NCBI GenBank assembly: GCA_964016885.1
Contig: OZ024740.1
Location: forward strand, 298,473,525-298,537,524
Length of the DNA stretch: 64,000 nt
From: Eledone cirrhosa
Taxonomy: Eukaryota > Mollusca > Cephalopoda > Octopoda > Eledonidae
Reading direction: 5' to 3'
Shown: piece after piece, positions 1-10,402 of the stretch
How positions within the stretch are numbered: position 1 is the first letter of the stretch
Layout: each line of letters opens with the position of its first letter
Made by a program: the position numbers and the translations under genes
The notes under the pieces: model-generated
What the model was told of the DNA's origin: nothing
What the model saw: the letters and a program-made list of their open reading frames with translations, nothing else
The model's database searches: none

Positions 1-222
1 CTAACACACCTATAGACCATTATGAGATTCCGTCTATTTAGTTGCTATTTCTAGCACACCTATGGTCCACCATGAGGGTCCTGCTATTTAGCTGCTATTA
101 CTAGCACACCTATGGACCACCATCAGGTTCTCCCTATCTAGCTGCTATTTCTAGCACACCTATGGACCACCATTAAGTTTCCCTTATTTAGCTGCTATTT
201 CTAGCTCAACTACTGACCTCCA
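1..222. repeat. 50-bp minisatellite, about 4.4 units
   Basis: A unit beginning CTARCACACCTATRG and ending TAGYTGCTATT repeats with an exact 50-bp period: starts at 1, 51, 101, 151 and a decaying fifth at 201. Units differ by scattered substitutions with no length change. The array probably extends left of the window. No spacer/repeat alternation, so it is not a CRISPR array. Confidence 0.92.
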
Positions 223-1065
223 CGGGTGGGTGGAAAGAAACACTTTATTAATTATTGGTCAATTTTCATAAAACATGTTTTATTTTGAATAGTATTATGA
301 TAAAAATACATTTCAGTATTAAAATTCTACATAGCTATCACCGTTGTCCACCATTGTCTACCATTGTTTGTAATCATCTTACTTCATCAGGAAGCCTGGC
401 GGTATGTTGGTCAGTACATGACAAATGCATTTCTTCTTTTGAGTCAGAATTTTTTGTTTTGCGCTATAAACTTCGCCCACTCTGACAGGAGAAATCAAAT
501 GACATTAAGTCAGTACTTGGTCAACAGCCCAGCTAATGTCCTGGAAATTGGACATCAAGCCACTCACGGACAGTGCATGCAAAATGAGGTCATTGATGTC
601 ACAAGTTATAAGCAATTTTCAATAGTGAGTTTCTTACCACCCATCCTATATATGTAGATGTATATGTATGTATATATCTAGCTTTTCAATTGCTGATAAT
701 ACCTCACTGGCGCCACTCGAATAAGGTAATTATTTAACCCATAAATGGGGCCCTAACAGGTACTACTACTCCGAACCAGAGGAGACCTTGGAGTGATAAC
801 AACTAAGGGGTAACTCCACATTCCCCACAGCTGAACTCCCGAACTGGAGCCTTGCCACTGGATGCAATTTAATGTCATACCCAGGACTCAGGAGTTTTAC
901 CCACCCTAGATAGATATATATAGCATCACAAAATGTTAGAAATAGCAGCTAGATCTCACTCAGATTACACTCTTCTATCCTCTGTTATTTTGAGACAATA
1001 CCCAGGCAATACTTGGTGCATTTGCTAGTTAATAAATGTAAGTTTTTAAAACTTTGAATATATAT
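223..1065. other. non-coding stretch, nothing recognised
   Basis: AT-rich DNA. Short reading frames at 255-657 have no recognisable motif and no conserved look. Positions 690-905 are less AT-rich but show no coding signal. A (TA)n tract begins near 1058. Confidence 0.6.
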
Positions 1066-2140
1066 ATATATAAGTATGTACACGTACATACATATATGTA
1101 TACAGACGTACAGTAGTATGTATACATATATACACACATGCACACATATATATATGTACGTATGGATTCACCGAACATTTATTATAATGCTCGGTGTGTT
1201 TGTAAACAAACATCCCGTATTAAGCTGTAGTGTCTAGCAACCATCGTTACTCGTTTGTTCAACACTGACAAAGGAACGCTGTACTAGTTTCAAGCTTATT
1301 AGCTATCGTCAGCAACGTATACCTTCCTGCCAGATTGTTGAACGTATATACTTACCTTATGCATATTAACAGCTGAGTAGCCCAATTTGCATATCGAGTG
1401 GGTTAATCGGCCGGGTGCACCGAAAACGATAAACGGAAAAAATGAAACAAAATTTCATTTCTCACTCTTAGTACGGCTGTTACTTAAATATAAGTATGTA
1501 CACGTATGTACATTGTTTACAAACACACCGAGCATTATAATAAATGTTCGGTGAATCCATACGTAGATATATATATGTGTGCATGTATGTATATATATAT
1601 ATACATGCTACTGTACGTCTGTATACATATATGTATGTACGTGTACATACTTATATTTAAGTAACAGCCGTACTAAGAGTGGGAAATGAAATTTCGTTTC
1701 ATTTTTTCCATTTATCGTTTTCGGTGCACCCGGCCGATTAACCCACTCAATATGCAAATTGGGCTACTCAGCCGTTAATATGCATAAGGTAAGTATATAC
1801 GTTCAACAATCTAGCAGGAAGGTATACGTTGCTGACGATAGCTAATAAGCTTGAAACTAGTACAGCGTTCCTTTGTCAGTGTTGAACAAACGAGCAACGA
1901 TGGTTGCTAGACACTGTACGGCTTAATTCCGGATGTTTGTTTACAAACACACCGAGCATTATAATAAATGTTCAGTGAATCCATACGTACATATATATAT
2001 GTGTGCATGTATGTATATATATATACATACTACTGTACGTCTGTATACATATATGTATGTACGTGTACATACTTATATTTAAGTAACAGCCATACTAAGA
2101 GTGGGAAATGAAATTTCGTTTCATTTTTTCCGTTTATATA
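1066..2140. repeat. large fold-back element with long inverted arms
   Basis: The left arm (about 1069-1512) is the near-perfect reverse complement of the right arm (about 1632-2077). Both contain the block with GTGTTGAACAAACGAG and the block CGGTGCACCCGGCCGATTAA. Between them, 1513-1631 is a direct copy of about 1937-2060, and 2078-2140 starts another copy of the 1656-1712 block. The result is a snap-back of about 440-bp arms around a 120-bp centre. Segments are separated by TATA/TGTA-rich tracts. No open frame. It may be a non-autonomous DNA element or an inverted duplication of one; the family is not recognised. Confidence 0.85.
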
Positions 2141-2149
2141 TATATATAT

Positions 2150-2220
2150 ATATATGGAAAAATGTTCAAGACCCCGATGGCAGAGCTCAAGCCGTTTCGA
2201 CATATATATATATATGTGTG
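2150..2220. repeat. fragment of a TA-flanked fold-back family
   Basis: A 45-bp piece with the core GATGGCAGAGCTCAAGCCG sits between (TA)n tracts. The same core occurs in the palindromes at 60241-60343 and 60713-60830, so this is a solo arm of that family. Confidence 0.75.
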
Positions 2221-2502
2221 CGTGTGTGAGTGTGTGTTACTGTTTTGTCATGGAGAGAATGATGAGATTTGTGGTCCTTCTCAGGTCTACTGAGATTTGT
2301 GGAAGGAAGGTATCCCTAAACCAGAATCCTGGTTTGAATGCTTGCAGCAGAGTGGTCTCTATTAAATGGATCCAAATCCTAGGTGTTAGTGTTAAAGTAG
2401 CCGATCGGTTAAGTCTGCCACTGAAATACACATTTATATCATACATATACTGCTTTTAATCTTTGATAAATTCAAACAACCCTTTTTTTCTTTGATTTTT
2501 AG

Positions 2503-2566
2503 CTTATGTGTAATTTACTGTCAGTTGATGGTGATAACTACCCGGATATTCTTAGTATTAATGCAG
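2503..2566 (+). CDS. PNPT1: PNPT1 exon (RNase PH domain 1, part 1)
   Basis: A 64-nt exon preceded by a strong pyrimidine tract ending in AG at 2501-2502 and followed by GTAAGT at 2567. In phase 0 it reads CNLLSVDGDNYPDILSINA plus one base of the next codon. This matches the stretch of animal mitochondrial polynucleotide phosphorylase that follows the active-site-facing strands of the first RNase PH domain (human CNLLAVDG, PDVLAING). PNPT1 is a phosphorolytic 3-prime to 5-prime exoribonuclease of mitochondria; with the helicase SUV3 it degrades mitochondrial RNA. The split codon is completed exactly by the exon at 10403. Upstream exons are not seen in the window. Confidence 0.9.
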
Positions 2567-3590
2567 GTAAGTTTCAGTTTTATTTTAATTATTCAACTAT
2601 TATATACCATGTCGTTGTTGTTACTTAGCTCCACCTGAGTCTTAACATGTTGATTGACTATATAGAATCTTGCTTGTTGGCTCAGTATGTAATAAGGATA
2701 ATAATGAAAATTATTGTGTACAGTGCTCTGGTGCACTACAACATGTCAAAGGTGCATGTGTAGTACATAGAATAATGTACAAATGTCAGGAAAGTGAACT
2801 GTGTATGAGTCATGATATATACACAGATACTCACACACACATGCATGTGTATGGAGGGGGAATATCAGGTGTACTGTTGGCGAATTTCGGGAAGCATGGA
2901 AGTTTTAAAGGATGCAGTGTCCCGTCAGCTAACAACTGATGCACATAGTTTGTTCCATGCTTCAGCAACTCTGAGCACGGGCATTGTACCTGGTTGCTGT
3001 CTTAGAAAAAACAAAATAAAATGGTTCAAGCTCAACTTCACATTTCAGTGGTTAGCAGTCAAGAGGACAACTGAAGACATCAAAACTATTCCTCCAATTC
3101 TGTCAATATGTTTTTCTGTCCCTCCCCACCACATTTTTTTATATCCCTCAACATTCACAGTTTGACAACACACTTCAGGACACAATTCACATGGCACATG
3201 AGCCTATCTTATGTTTGTCACACATTCTGGTTGGAAAAAGTGAAGGGTGCTAGATGAGCAACAATTAGTTATGTTATGAATTCTGGGGTTGTTCAGTTCG
3301 AGCTCTGAATCATGGAGAAAGATATGTTGTGGTTATTATTGTTTAGCCCCAGGCCAGCCTTAATTGAGCATACCTATAATTAAAGACTGTCCAGCTATGT
3401 TGAACATGTCTATTTGTATATCATTAAGCATTGTCCAGTGTATCTTTCCATATAAAAGATGTGTAGCGAAGATACTGGGTTGTATGAATGTAACAAGGAA
3501 TACATTGTTTGTGTGTATAATATTTAATTAACAATGGTAGATAGTATAGTTGACATGTCAAAGAAATAGATGATAGAATGAAACAAAGTT
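2567..3590 (+). other. PNPT1 intron, nothing else recognised
   Basis: Start of a 7,836-bp intron (2567-10402). AT-rich, with a short CA/TG patch at 2818-2850. No domain or repeat family recognised. Confidence 0.6.
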
Positions 3591-3948
3591 AGTCGTTACC
3601 GTTTTGATTGCCAGGCAAACGCGGCTGGCAGAGGGCGCCTGGCTAAGGCCAGCCAGGCGCCGGAAGGCCAAATGAGAGGCAGAGCCAAATGAGAGAGTGA
3701 GAACTTAAAGTTGTTAGTTTTATAGGGTTCTGACCGGAAGTTACAGAAAGGGTTCTACTTCCCGTCTAGATGTTAATCCAAACAAGGGAGACAACCGCTA
3801 CAGATGATAAGGGGTAATTTGAAGGAGACTTTGCTCTCATTTCCAGCATATCAAGTAACAGCTTAGAGGTTCTCCGATTGAGGTGTTAATTGTTGGTAGA
3901 GAATAAATGAAATTTGTGAGAAGATGTGTTGTAGTCATTCTGGTACCA
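3591..3948 (+). other. unclassified element with a perfect GC-rich hairpin
   Basis: Positions 3634-3644 and 3651-3661 form a perfect 11-bp GC-rich stem (GGCGCCTGGCT) around a 6-nt loop, unusual in this AT-rich setting. Downstream there is a possible polyadenylation signal (AATAAA near 3902) and the sequence TGGTACCAG near 3941. The layout is compatible with a solo LTR or a small structured transposon, but no second copy is seen here, so the family is not assigned. Confidence 0.35.
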
Positions 3949-4140
3949 GTGAATTGGCACTATTGGTAGAGGGTCGGACATGCTTTCCAGCATAGTTACG
4001 TCCCTTTACGATCTGAGTTCAAATCCTGCCGAGGTTAACTTTGCCTTTCAGCCATACGGAGTCGATAAAATAAAGTACCTGTAATGTACTGGGTAATTGC
4101 TGGCCTTGTGCCAAAAGAAGAAACAATTATTATTAATAGG
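3949..4140 (+). mobile_element. tRNA-derived SINE, family 1
   Basis: The head has a tRNA-like A box (TTGGTAGAGGGTCGGAC) and a B box inside GATCTGAGTTCAAATCC. The body carries GAGGTTAACTTTGCCTTTCA and TCGATAAAATAAAGTACC, and the tail is GGCCTTGTGCCAAAAG followed by ATT repeats. The same body recurs at least ten times in the window in both orientations. It resembles tRNA-derived SINEs known from cephalopods. It is not a functional tRNA gene because the 3-prime half does not fold as an acceptor stem. Confidence 0.88.
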
Positions 4141-4349
4141 AAAAGTAAATCCACATGTGGTCATGAACAACTCTAATTGGAATAACAATATGTATATATT
4201 AATATGGTATGGTCCCGTAACTCCTGAGGTAGTCATAGTGGTATTGTAGTGACATACTGCATTTCTTGGGCATTTTTTAAAACTTGGCAGACCCCATTTC
4301 CTCACCTGGCCCAAGTATAGCAGATTTCTTTTGGAAAAGGATAGAGAAA

Positions 4350-4503
4350 GGTGAGAGAGAGGAATAATCAACCCCAGTACTTAACTGGTACTTTTTTTTT
4401 ATTGACCTTGAAAGTATGAAAGGCAAAGTTGACCTCAGCGGGATGTGAACTCAGAAAGTTGAGAGTCAAAATGAATACCAAAGTTCTAACGACTCTGCCA
4501 AGT
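4350..4503 (-). mobile_element. tRNA-derived SINE, family 1, degraded
   Basis: Reverse-orientation copy with the body block GAAAGGCAAAGTTGACCTC and a decayed tRNA head reaching AACGACTCTGCCAAG. The tail is truncated. Confidence 0.75.
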
Positions 4504-5480
4504 ACATACTCAAATGAAGAGAATGTAATCTTCATTTGAGAGGAGCTATATGTCAGAGAGCAGAATGAGAATGAAGAAAGAATCTACAGAAAGAGAATTT
4601 TTGATATATGATTCTTTGAATGTACCTGTTCGTTTCAGGGTCTTAATTCCGAGCGGTTCTTAAAGGAAATTAAGAATTTGAAAAAAGCAATCTATATCAT
4701 AAGCAGTGTGGTATGTACAATTGCTTTGAATTGTAACCTCGTCAATGTTTGATGCTACAAGAAATATATATTTTTGTAAATAAGACAATAGAACCGTGTG
4801 GAAATGGAAACACCAATTGAAACATAAGTTTTAAATCTCTGAAGCCGTTTATGAAAGTATTGAAGAAGACAAGAAAACACACTTCGATCTTCCGACGTGG
4901 AAGAAACCGTCACCGAATCATCATTTTTCTTACCTGTTGTACAAACCTGGCTGGACACAGAACACTGCACAAACATTCTAATAGTTCTATAGAGTTATGA
5001 AATAATACATATGAATAAGCCATAGATGACGAACATCATAAAGTAATGTCAGTTTCATGAGGAGATAAAACGCCTCCATCCTTTTGAAGGAAAAAAAAAA
5101 AATGAGTATAAATCCTGGAAAACTGTAAGTCCGGTATTTAAAAAAAAAAAAAATCCACAAGGGATTGACACTCCAAATTCACTATTCTCCTTTTACTTTG
5201 CTCCACTTTTCAAATTAAATGACACGACGGTTCAGTTATATTCAAATATTGTAAGCGCGTCCATTGAGAATATCGTCTATGACAAACTACTCAGTTGCTC
5301 GCATGTGTGCGTGCTGAACTCTGGGTCTTTCCGCTGGGAACAACCCCTTGTTTTCTTCCCCCCTTTTTTTGTGTACATCCATCCATTCACTCATTCATTT
5401 ACTGCCATTCTACCTTCCTGTGTCTCCCCCTCCATGCAGCCCCTTTTCGCTCTCGTTTTCTGGCACATCCATATATATAG
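4504..5480 (+). other. intron sequence; right end likely LINE 5-prime UTR
   Basis: AT-rich with A-runs at about 5090-5102 and 5140-5153. From about 5300 the sequence becomes pyrimidine-rich and then GC-rich, grading into the retrotransposon at 5481, so 5300-5480 is probably its 5-prime leader. Confidence 0.5.
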
Positions 5481-6418
5481 GTGAAGTATGCTGCCGTCTT
5501 ACCAGCACTTTCCCTTCCACCCACACACACCAGCCACCCACCCCTGATGCCGCTCGGTTCCCCAGTCCCCGGCCCTACGCCCCATCCCCCACCCCTCCAA
5601 ATCGACGCCTGCAGCACCAGTAACAAACGAAAGAGGGGCCGGAACTGTTTGGGGTGCGGCTGCTTCCACCACCTCACCTGCGTTGGCTTGACTTGCCGAG
5701 CTTCCAATGCCCTCGCAGCGTGGAGGTGCAGGAGCTGCCTCTTCCCCATGTCTTCCCAGCCACGGCCGTCTGGCACACCACCAGATGGGACAGGGAGCTT
5801 GCCTGACGCCCGAGCCTCGCTGGTCAACATCGCTCGGCTCAGGCGGCTCCGGAAGATCCCACTCAGGATCCCGAGAGTGGCACGGGTGCCGGTAGCCGAT
5901 GCCCTCGCTTCCTCGATTGAGAGTGCCCTGGACTCCAATCGAGCCAGTGACTGGGAGCGGCTGTTCTATTTTGCCCCACTTGCCCTCGGCCTCCCCAGCT
6001 CTGGCGCTGACCGGGGCGGCCGGTCAACAGCAGCCTTCGTCGAGTCCAATGTCTCGTCATTTGGGCGAGCGCCCATTCCAAGCGTGCCCAGGGATGCCAC
6101 ACACCCTACCCTCAGGTACCCCCTATCCTCCACCCCGAGGCCATCGCCAAGCGTTTGCGTGACCAGGTAAACGCAAAGCTTATTATGGGTGATGTCTCGG
6201 CTGCAGTCAGAGTTGTTGCCTCAGAGGACACTGTCCTGCAACCCACCGAGGAGATCCTGGCTGCTCTGCGGCTCAAACACCCTGAGTCACCCACTGATCT
6301 CAGACCCATACCCCCACCCGACCCCCACCTGCTCCTTGTGGCTACTGATGCAGATATCATGTCCGCCATCAGGTCCTTTCCAGCTAGCAGCTGCGGAGGT
6401 GTTGATGGTCTCTGCTGA
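5481..6418 (+). pseudogene. LINE N-terminal region with PHD-like finger (two frames)
   Basis: The frame at 5481-6170 has the second half of a PHD finger at about residues 55-90: C-x2-C-x4-H-x2-C and later W-R-C-R-S-C. A poorly conserved linker follows. Near 6100-6150 the homologous protein moves to the frame of 6155-6418, which carries IAKRL/VRVVASEDTV-type linker leading to the typical GGVDGL motif just ahead of the RT domain. The frame then hits a stop at 6416-6418 where the RT should begin. PHD fingers commonly bind histone H3 tails; in a LINE this may direct target choice, which is inference. Confidence 0.7.
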
Positions 6419-6419
6419 G

Positions 6420-7922
6420 GCCGGGCGCCGCCTTCTGAGTGCAATTGTGGCGCTCACCAATAGGCTCATTCATGGTGCCCTCGACCCTTACGCCCGAGGC
6501 CTCTTTTTCGGCCAGCCTCACCGCTCTCAGGAAGAAAGAGGGTGGCATACGCCCCATTGCTGTGGGAAATGTCTTCCGGAGGCTGGCTGCCAAGGTGATC
6601 TGCAAGTCCGTCACACACGAACTGGGCGAGGAGTTTAGTCCGGTGCAACTGGGTGTCGGCGTGTCCGGTGGCTGTGAGGGAGCCTCTCATGCAATCAGGC
6701 AGTTCTTCAGCAGCTGCCCATCGGTTCCGGCATCCAGTGACTCCGGGCACCTCATTGTCAAGCTTGACATGAGGAATGCCTTTAACTCTTTACCCCGGGA
6801 TCATCTGCTCGAGGCCTGCCTCAGCCGAGCCCCCTCTGCCTACCTGCTGGCCTACCTGTCATATGGAGCCCCGAGCATGCTCCTAGCTGCTGATATGGTC
6901 ATACCCTCGGCTACTGGGGTCCAACAGGGCGACCCTTTGGGACCCCTCCTGTTCGCCCTTGGTATTGACCACATGCCCGGAGTATCACGGCCCCTCTCAA
7001 TGTTTGGTATCTGGATGATGCTACGTTGGGCGGGCCCGTGCGGACAGTCTGCCAAGACCTTTAATCGGTGATTCCTGCCTTGGCGGGAATCGGCCTCCAG
7101 GTCAACTCGGCCAAGTCAGAGGTGGTGAACGTCAGCCTCGATGCTGCGAGCTTTGCGGCCTCCGTCTTGGACGTGTGGTCCATTCTCCGCCAGGCTCAGG
7201 TGACCCCCAAAGAGGATGTCTTCATCCTCGGGTCACCGATTCACCCGCCGGCCATCCGCTCCACCATCAGGTCCAGGCTTCAACAGCTCCAGACTCTCAC
7301 GAGCCGACTGGGTTTGATTGACGGCCACCCAGCTCTCTTTCTGCTGAGGAACTGCTTCGCCGTGCCGAAGCTCCTCTATACACTCCTCAGCGCTCCATGC
7401 TACACCCAGACATCTCTCCTCGCTGACCTCGATACTTGTATCCGAGCAGCAGCCGAGGGGATATGCAACGTCAAGTTTGACGACATAGGGTGGCAACAGG
7501 CCACTTTACCGGTCAGGTATGGCGGCCTAGGCCTCCGATCCCCGATCTCACTAGCTTTGCCGGTGTATCTTTCGTTGGTAACCTCGTGCCGTGTCCTCGT
7601 TAGCAGGGTTCTTCAAAACACAACAGAACCCTTTGTGTTCAGAGAACGTGAGGCTGCCTGTGAGACGTGGGATCGGCTGGGACTTAGCCCAGTAGACGTC
7701 CTTCCTCCTTCTTCCCCTGTTGACGTCAAGTCCCCCCAACGCAATTGGGATGCCCACCAGTGCAGCCTGGCCTCAGACAGGCTCATGCGCCAGCTCGACC
7801 AGCACCGCCTTGCTTGTTTTCATGCGGCCTCCAAACCCCACAGTGGTGCCTGGCTCCATGCTCTGCCCTCCTTCTCCACTGGCTCCATGCTCTGCCCTCC
7901 TTCTCCACTGGCATGCATCTAG
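6420..7922 (+). pseudogene. LINE reverse transcriptase domain, frameshifted
   Basis: The RT fingers and palm are seen in the frame of 6439-7071: KKEGGIRPIAVGNVFRRLAA, then VKLDMRNAFNSL (first catalytic aspartate) and TGVQQGDPLGPLLFAL. Just upstream, AEAGRRLLSAIVALTNRL is in another frame. A further frameshift between about 6960 and 6999 moves the catalytic YLDD box (7008-7019) into the frame of 7068-7922. That frame holds an in-frame TAA at 7062-7064 and then the thumb and connection region. All catalytic aspartates are still encoded, but not in one frame. The 3-prime end has a 27-bp direct duplication (SMLCPPSPL twice, about 7854-7910). Confidence 0.85.
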
Positions 7923-8546
7923 ACAACCATAGCCTGCGAATCGGCGTTTCCCTGAGGCTCGGCCTCCGGATCTGCCAGCCACACCAATGTCGCTGCGGTT
8001 CCACCGTGGACTCTTTCGGCCTCCACCCGCTTCCTGTCGCCGCATTCCACGCCATACTGCCCTCAACGAGGTCATTAAGCATGGCCTGGATGCTGCAGGC
8101 TTCCCTTCCCAGCTCGAGCCAGTGGGGCTGGACGAGGGGACGGCAAAAGGCCAGATGGCATGACCATCTACCCGTTCCACGGTGGCAAACCTCCCGTCTG
8201 GGATGCCACTTGCACCGACACTTTCTGCAGCCGCAACCTGGTGCAGTCTGTGACTGACCCAGGTTCTGCTGCACGTCGGGCTGAGGAGGCCAAACTCCTC
8301 AAATACCGGTTGCTCTCCGACAGGTTTGCGGTCGTTCCCCTGGCAGTGGAAACTTCTGGTGTCCTTGGCCCCAGGGCTACCTCTTTACTCACCACCCAAG
8401 GCGCTGAGCTGACCAGCCGCAGGTGTGAGCCCCGCGAGTTGGAGTGGCTTTTCCAGCGCATCTCCCTTGCCGTCCTCCGGGGAAACGCCTTCTCCATTCT
8501 GTCCGCCGGGGCTGTGGGTGGGCCCCATCGCGTACCAATACATTAG
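7923..8546 (+). pseudogene. LINE C-terminal CCHC finger and restriction-like endonuclease
   Basis: The first part (7925-8030) encodes [14 protein letters not shown] and a C-R-C-G-x-H-type finger. After a frame change the 8160-8546 frame carries the endonuclease core: [12 protein letters not shown] followed by [10 protein letters not shown]. This fits the RPD-x(n)-D signature of the restriction-like endonuclease of R2-type elements, which nicks the target to prime reverse transcription. The rest (AVETSGVLGP, RISLAVLRGNAFSIL) is the usual conserved C-terminus of this group. The RPD motif and the later WDATC are in different frames from the finger, so the domain is inactive here. Confidence 0.75.
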
Positions 8547-8560
8547 TTAAATACCATTCT

Positions 8561-9345
8561 TTCATCGTTACAACTTATATCCACATTAAAACTTATATCC
8601 ACATTAATTATTTGTAAAATATCTATTTCTTTATTTTCTCCTGTATACTTAAGATCTGCCAAAAAGAGAAGTATTATCTTAAGTATGCTTGTTCTGTATG
8701 TTATCTAAATATTATTCATTTCTTATATTGGCTCCAGAGAGCTTCAAGTCAGTTAAAACAATCCTAGTATTTACTGGATAAATATCAAGAATAGTATGAT
8801 GGGGGTAGTGTTGATTATGGTGATGGTGGCAATAAAGATGGGTGATGATAAAAGTGAATGAGTGATGGATAGCAGTAAGGATGGATGATGGTGTGAGTTG
8901 TAGATGTCAATGAAGAGTCAAAAGATGAGTGATGGTTAGATGTAAAAAAGAATGGAAGGAGCGATACTGATAGGTGTCAAAATTGTTGTGATCACCAGTT
9001 AGACAGCTGAATGCCCTGCAGTGCAAGCTGTATGTAAAATATTTAAAACAGAAAAGCAAAAAAAAAAAAAAAAATTATAATAAATAAAATGAAAAAGAAA
9101 TAAATAAAAATTTAAAAGAAATGTTTAACTGTAGCAAAGATGGTTGAGTATAGTAAACTTATTGAACATTTGAGAACAGGAAGAAGCCAATTTTCAGATT
9201 GGACCAAAGAAACAATGTATCCATTGGTCTTTCCATTGTTGATATTATCTGCTGATTGCAACTCCTGGTTGAGGGAACATGAGAAGGAATTTATAAATCC
9301 AGGATGCTATTTATATTATTTTAATCTTGGTTTCAAACAGCACTT
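8561..9345 (+). other. intron sequence, low-complexity GATG and A-rich patches
   Basis: GATG/GTGATGG-rich stretch at 8800-8990 and an A-rich stretch at 9050-9120. Nothing coding recognised. The short open frame at 9140-9349 has no family resemblance that I can see. Confidence 0.55.
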
Positions 9346-9553
9346 TTAACTATTTATTAACCAACCCAGTCAAAACCAGCTCCGGTTCTAGGAAATAAAA
9401 GTTTCCAATTTAAATAAAAAATCTTCCAACATAATTTTATATAAGAACACATTAAGTTACTATCTTAGTACTGAAATAATATCCCTCAAAATTCTTCATT
9501 ACATAATTAAAATAGAGTGTATTTCATTAAAAATGCAGTCATGAAAGAGTTAA
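9346..9553 (+). mobile_element. piggyBac-like MITE (TTAA-bounded)
   Basis: A 208-bp AT-rich repeat bounded by TTAA on both sides, with the inner block CAAAACCAGCTCCGGTTCT, and ending ATGAAAGAGTTAA. Related copies start TTAACCCTTTTGATACC and end AAAGGGTTAA. TTAA target duplication and CCCTTT termini are hallmarks of piggyBac superfamily elements; no transposase is present. Confidence 0.72.
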
Positions 9554-9718
9554 TCTATACTGTTTTAGTGAAGAGCATTTCACTTTGCTGTACTGTCTGC
9601 GTTTTTATATGTCTATCTCAATGTTTTTGATGTGGACATTAATAACAGACATAAGTGAAGGGGGCTTTGGTTTATTGGATGACAGCTACAGTTCAATTCT
9701 GAAATCTTTTATCATATT

Positions 9719-10026
9719 TTAAACTTATAAAATAAATTTGGAAGGGATTTGTAAAATAACCATTTCCTTATTGGTATATTGAGACTTTTGATACCATATT
9801 TCTAATGGAACACACTATAACTTCCAAATAATTTTTTAATAATAAAGTATTTGGTGGGATTTAGTAATATAACTTTCTCTTAAGTTGGTATTTGGAATAT
9901 AACTTAACAAAGGTTTATATACAAAATTATAATAGAAGGTTTTTAGATAAATACAAATGCTTTGTAATAAATGTGTTGATTGTAGAACTAGGGCCAGTTT
10001 CAGGTGGTTTAGTATCAAAAGGTTAA
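9719..10026 (-). mobile_element. piggyBac-like MITE, probably two overlapping copies
   Basis: Reverse-orientation relatives of the same MITE: GGTTTTTAGATAAATAC and AACTAGGGCCAGTTTCAGG lead to TATCAAAAGGTTAA at 10026. An additional internal GATACCATATTTCTAATGG near 9790 suggests a second nested copy. The left boundary is uncertain. Confidence 0.55.
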
Positions 10027-10111
10027 ACTGTTATTTAGAATATATTTTGAAAGAGTATTATATGGAAAGAAAATGGGACTTTAAATTATGGAAATCTTTC
10101 ATTATTATTCA

Positions 10112-10269
10112 TGTGGTTGGTGTTATGAAGGCATCCAGCCGTAGAAAACCTGCCAGATAGTCCTATATGAGCGAGACACGGTCACCCGACCAACCTTGCC
10201 TCAAATTGGGACAACTCCCATCTAACCCATGCTAGCGTGGAAGATGGACGTTAAACGATGATGATGATT
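10112..10269 (+). mobile_element. RTE-type 3-prime tail, solo
   Basis: Holds AAGGCATCCAGCCGTAGAAA, TAACCCATGCTAGCGTGGAAG and a final GATGATGATGATT tail. This is the 3-prime end shared by the RTE-like LINEs and family-2 SINEs of this window. Severely 5-prime truncated. Confidence 0.85.
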
Positions 10270-10376
10270 GGGTCAATAAAATAAAGTACCAATAACAACC
10301 TTGGGTCGATTTAATTGACTTTCCCTTTCCTCCAAATTGTTGGCCTTGTCTCTAAATCAGAAACCATTATTAATAT
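10270..10376 (+). mobile_element. SINE family 1 tail next to a splice acceptor
   Basis: Body and tail of a family-1 SINE (GTCAATAAAATAAAGTACC to TTGGCCTTGTCTC) fused directly behind the RTE tail. It ends about 26 bp from the AG acceptor of the PNPT1 exon at 10403, so SINE-derived sequence probably lies in the branch-point region. Confidence 0.75.
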
Positions 10377-10402
10377 ATTATTTATTTTTCAAAATTTTAC
10401 AG

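Larger units (their letters stand above)
5481..8560 (+). mobile_element. GC-rich non-LTR retrotransposon with restriction-like endonuclease, broken
   Basis: One element reading left to right: PHD-like finger, linker, reverse transcriptase, CCHC-type finger and a restriction-like endonuclease. This order is that of early-branching non-LTR elements of the R2/R4/NeSL type; the exact clade is not assigned. The element is strikingly GC-rich against AT-rich flanks. At least four frameshifts and one in-frame stop (7062-7064) break the single long protein, so this copy is dead. The 3-prime end lies near 8546-8600. It sits in the PNPT1 intron in the sense orientation. A divergent remnant of the same C-terminus lies at 36590-36875. 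Confidence 0.85.

Noticed and set aside
1..222. Possible CRISPR array
   Set aside because: Direct 50-bp tandem units without spacers, in an animal genome.
9140..9349. Possible small gene (69 residues)
   Set aside because: No recognised motif, sits in AT-rich intron beside a MITE, and no splice or start context stands out.
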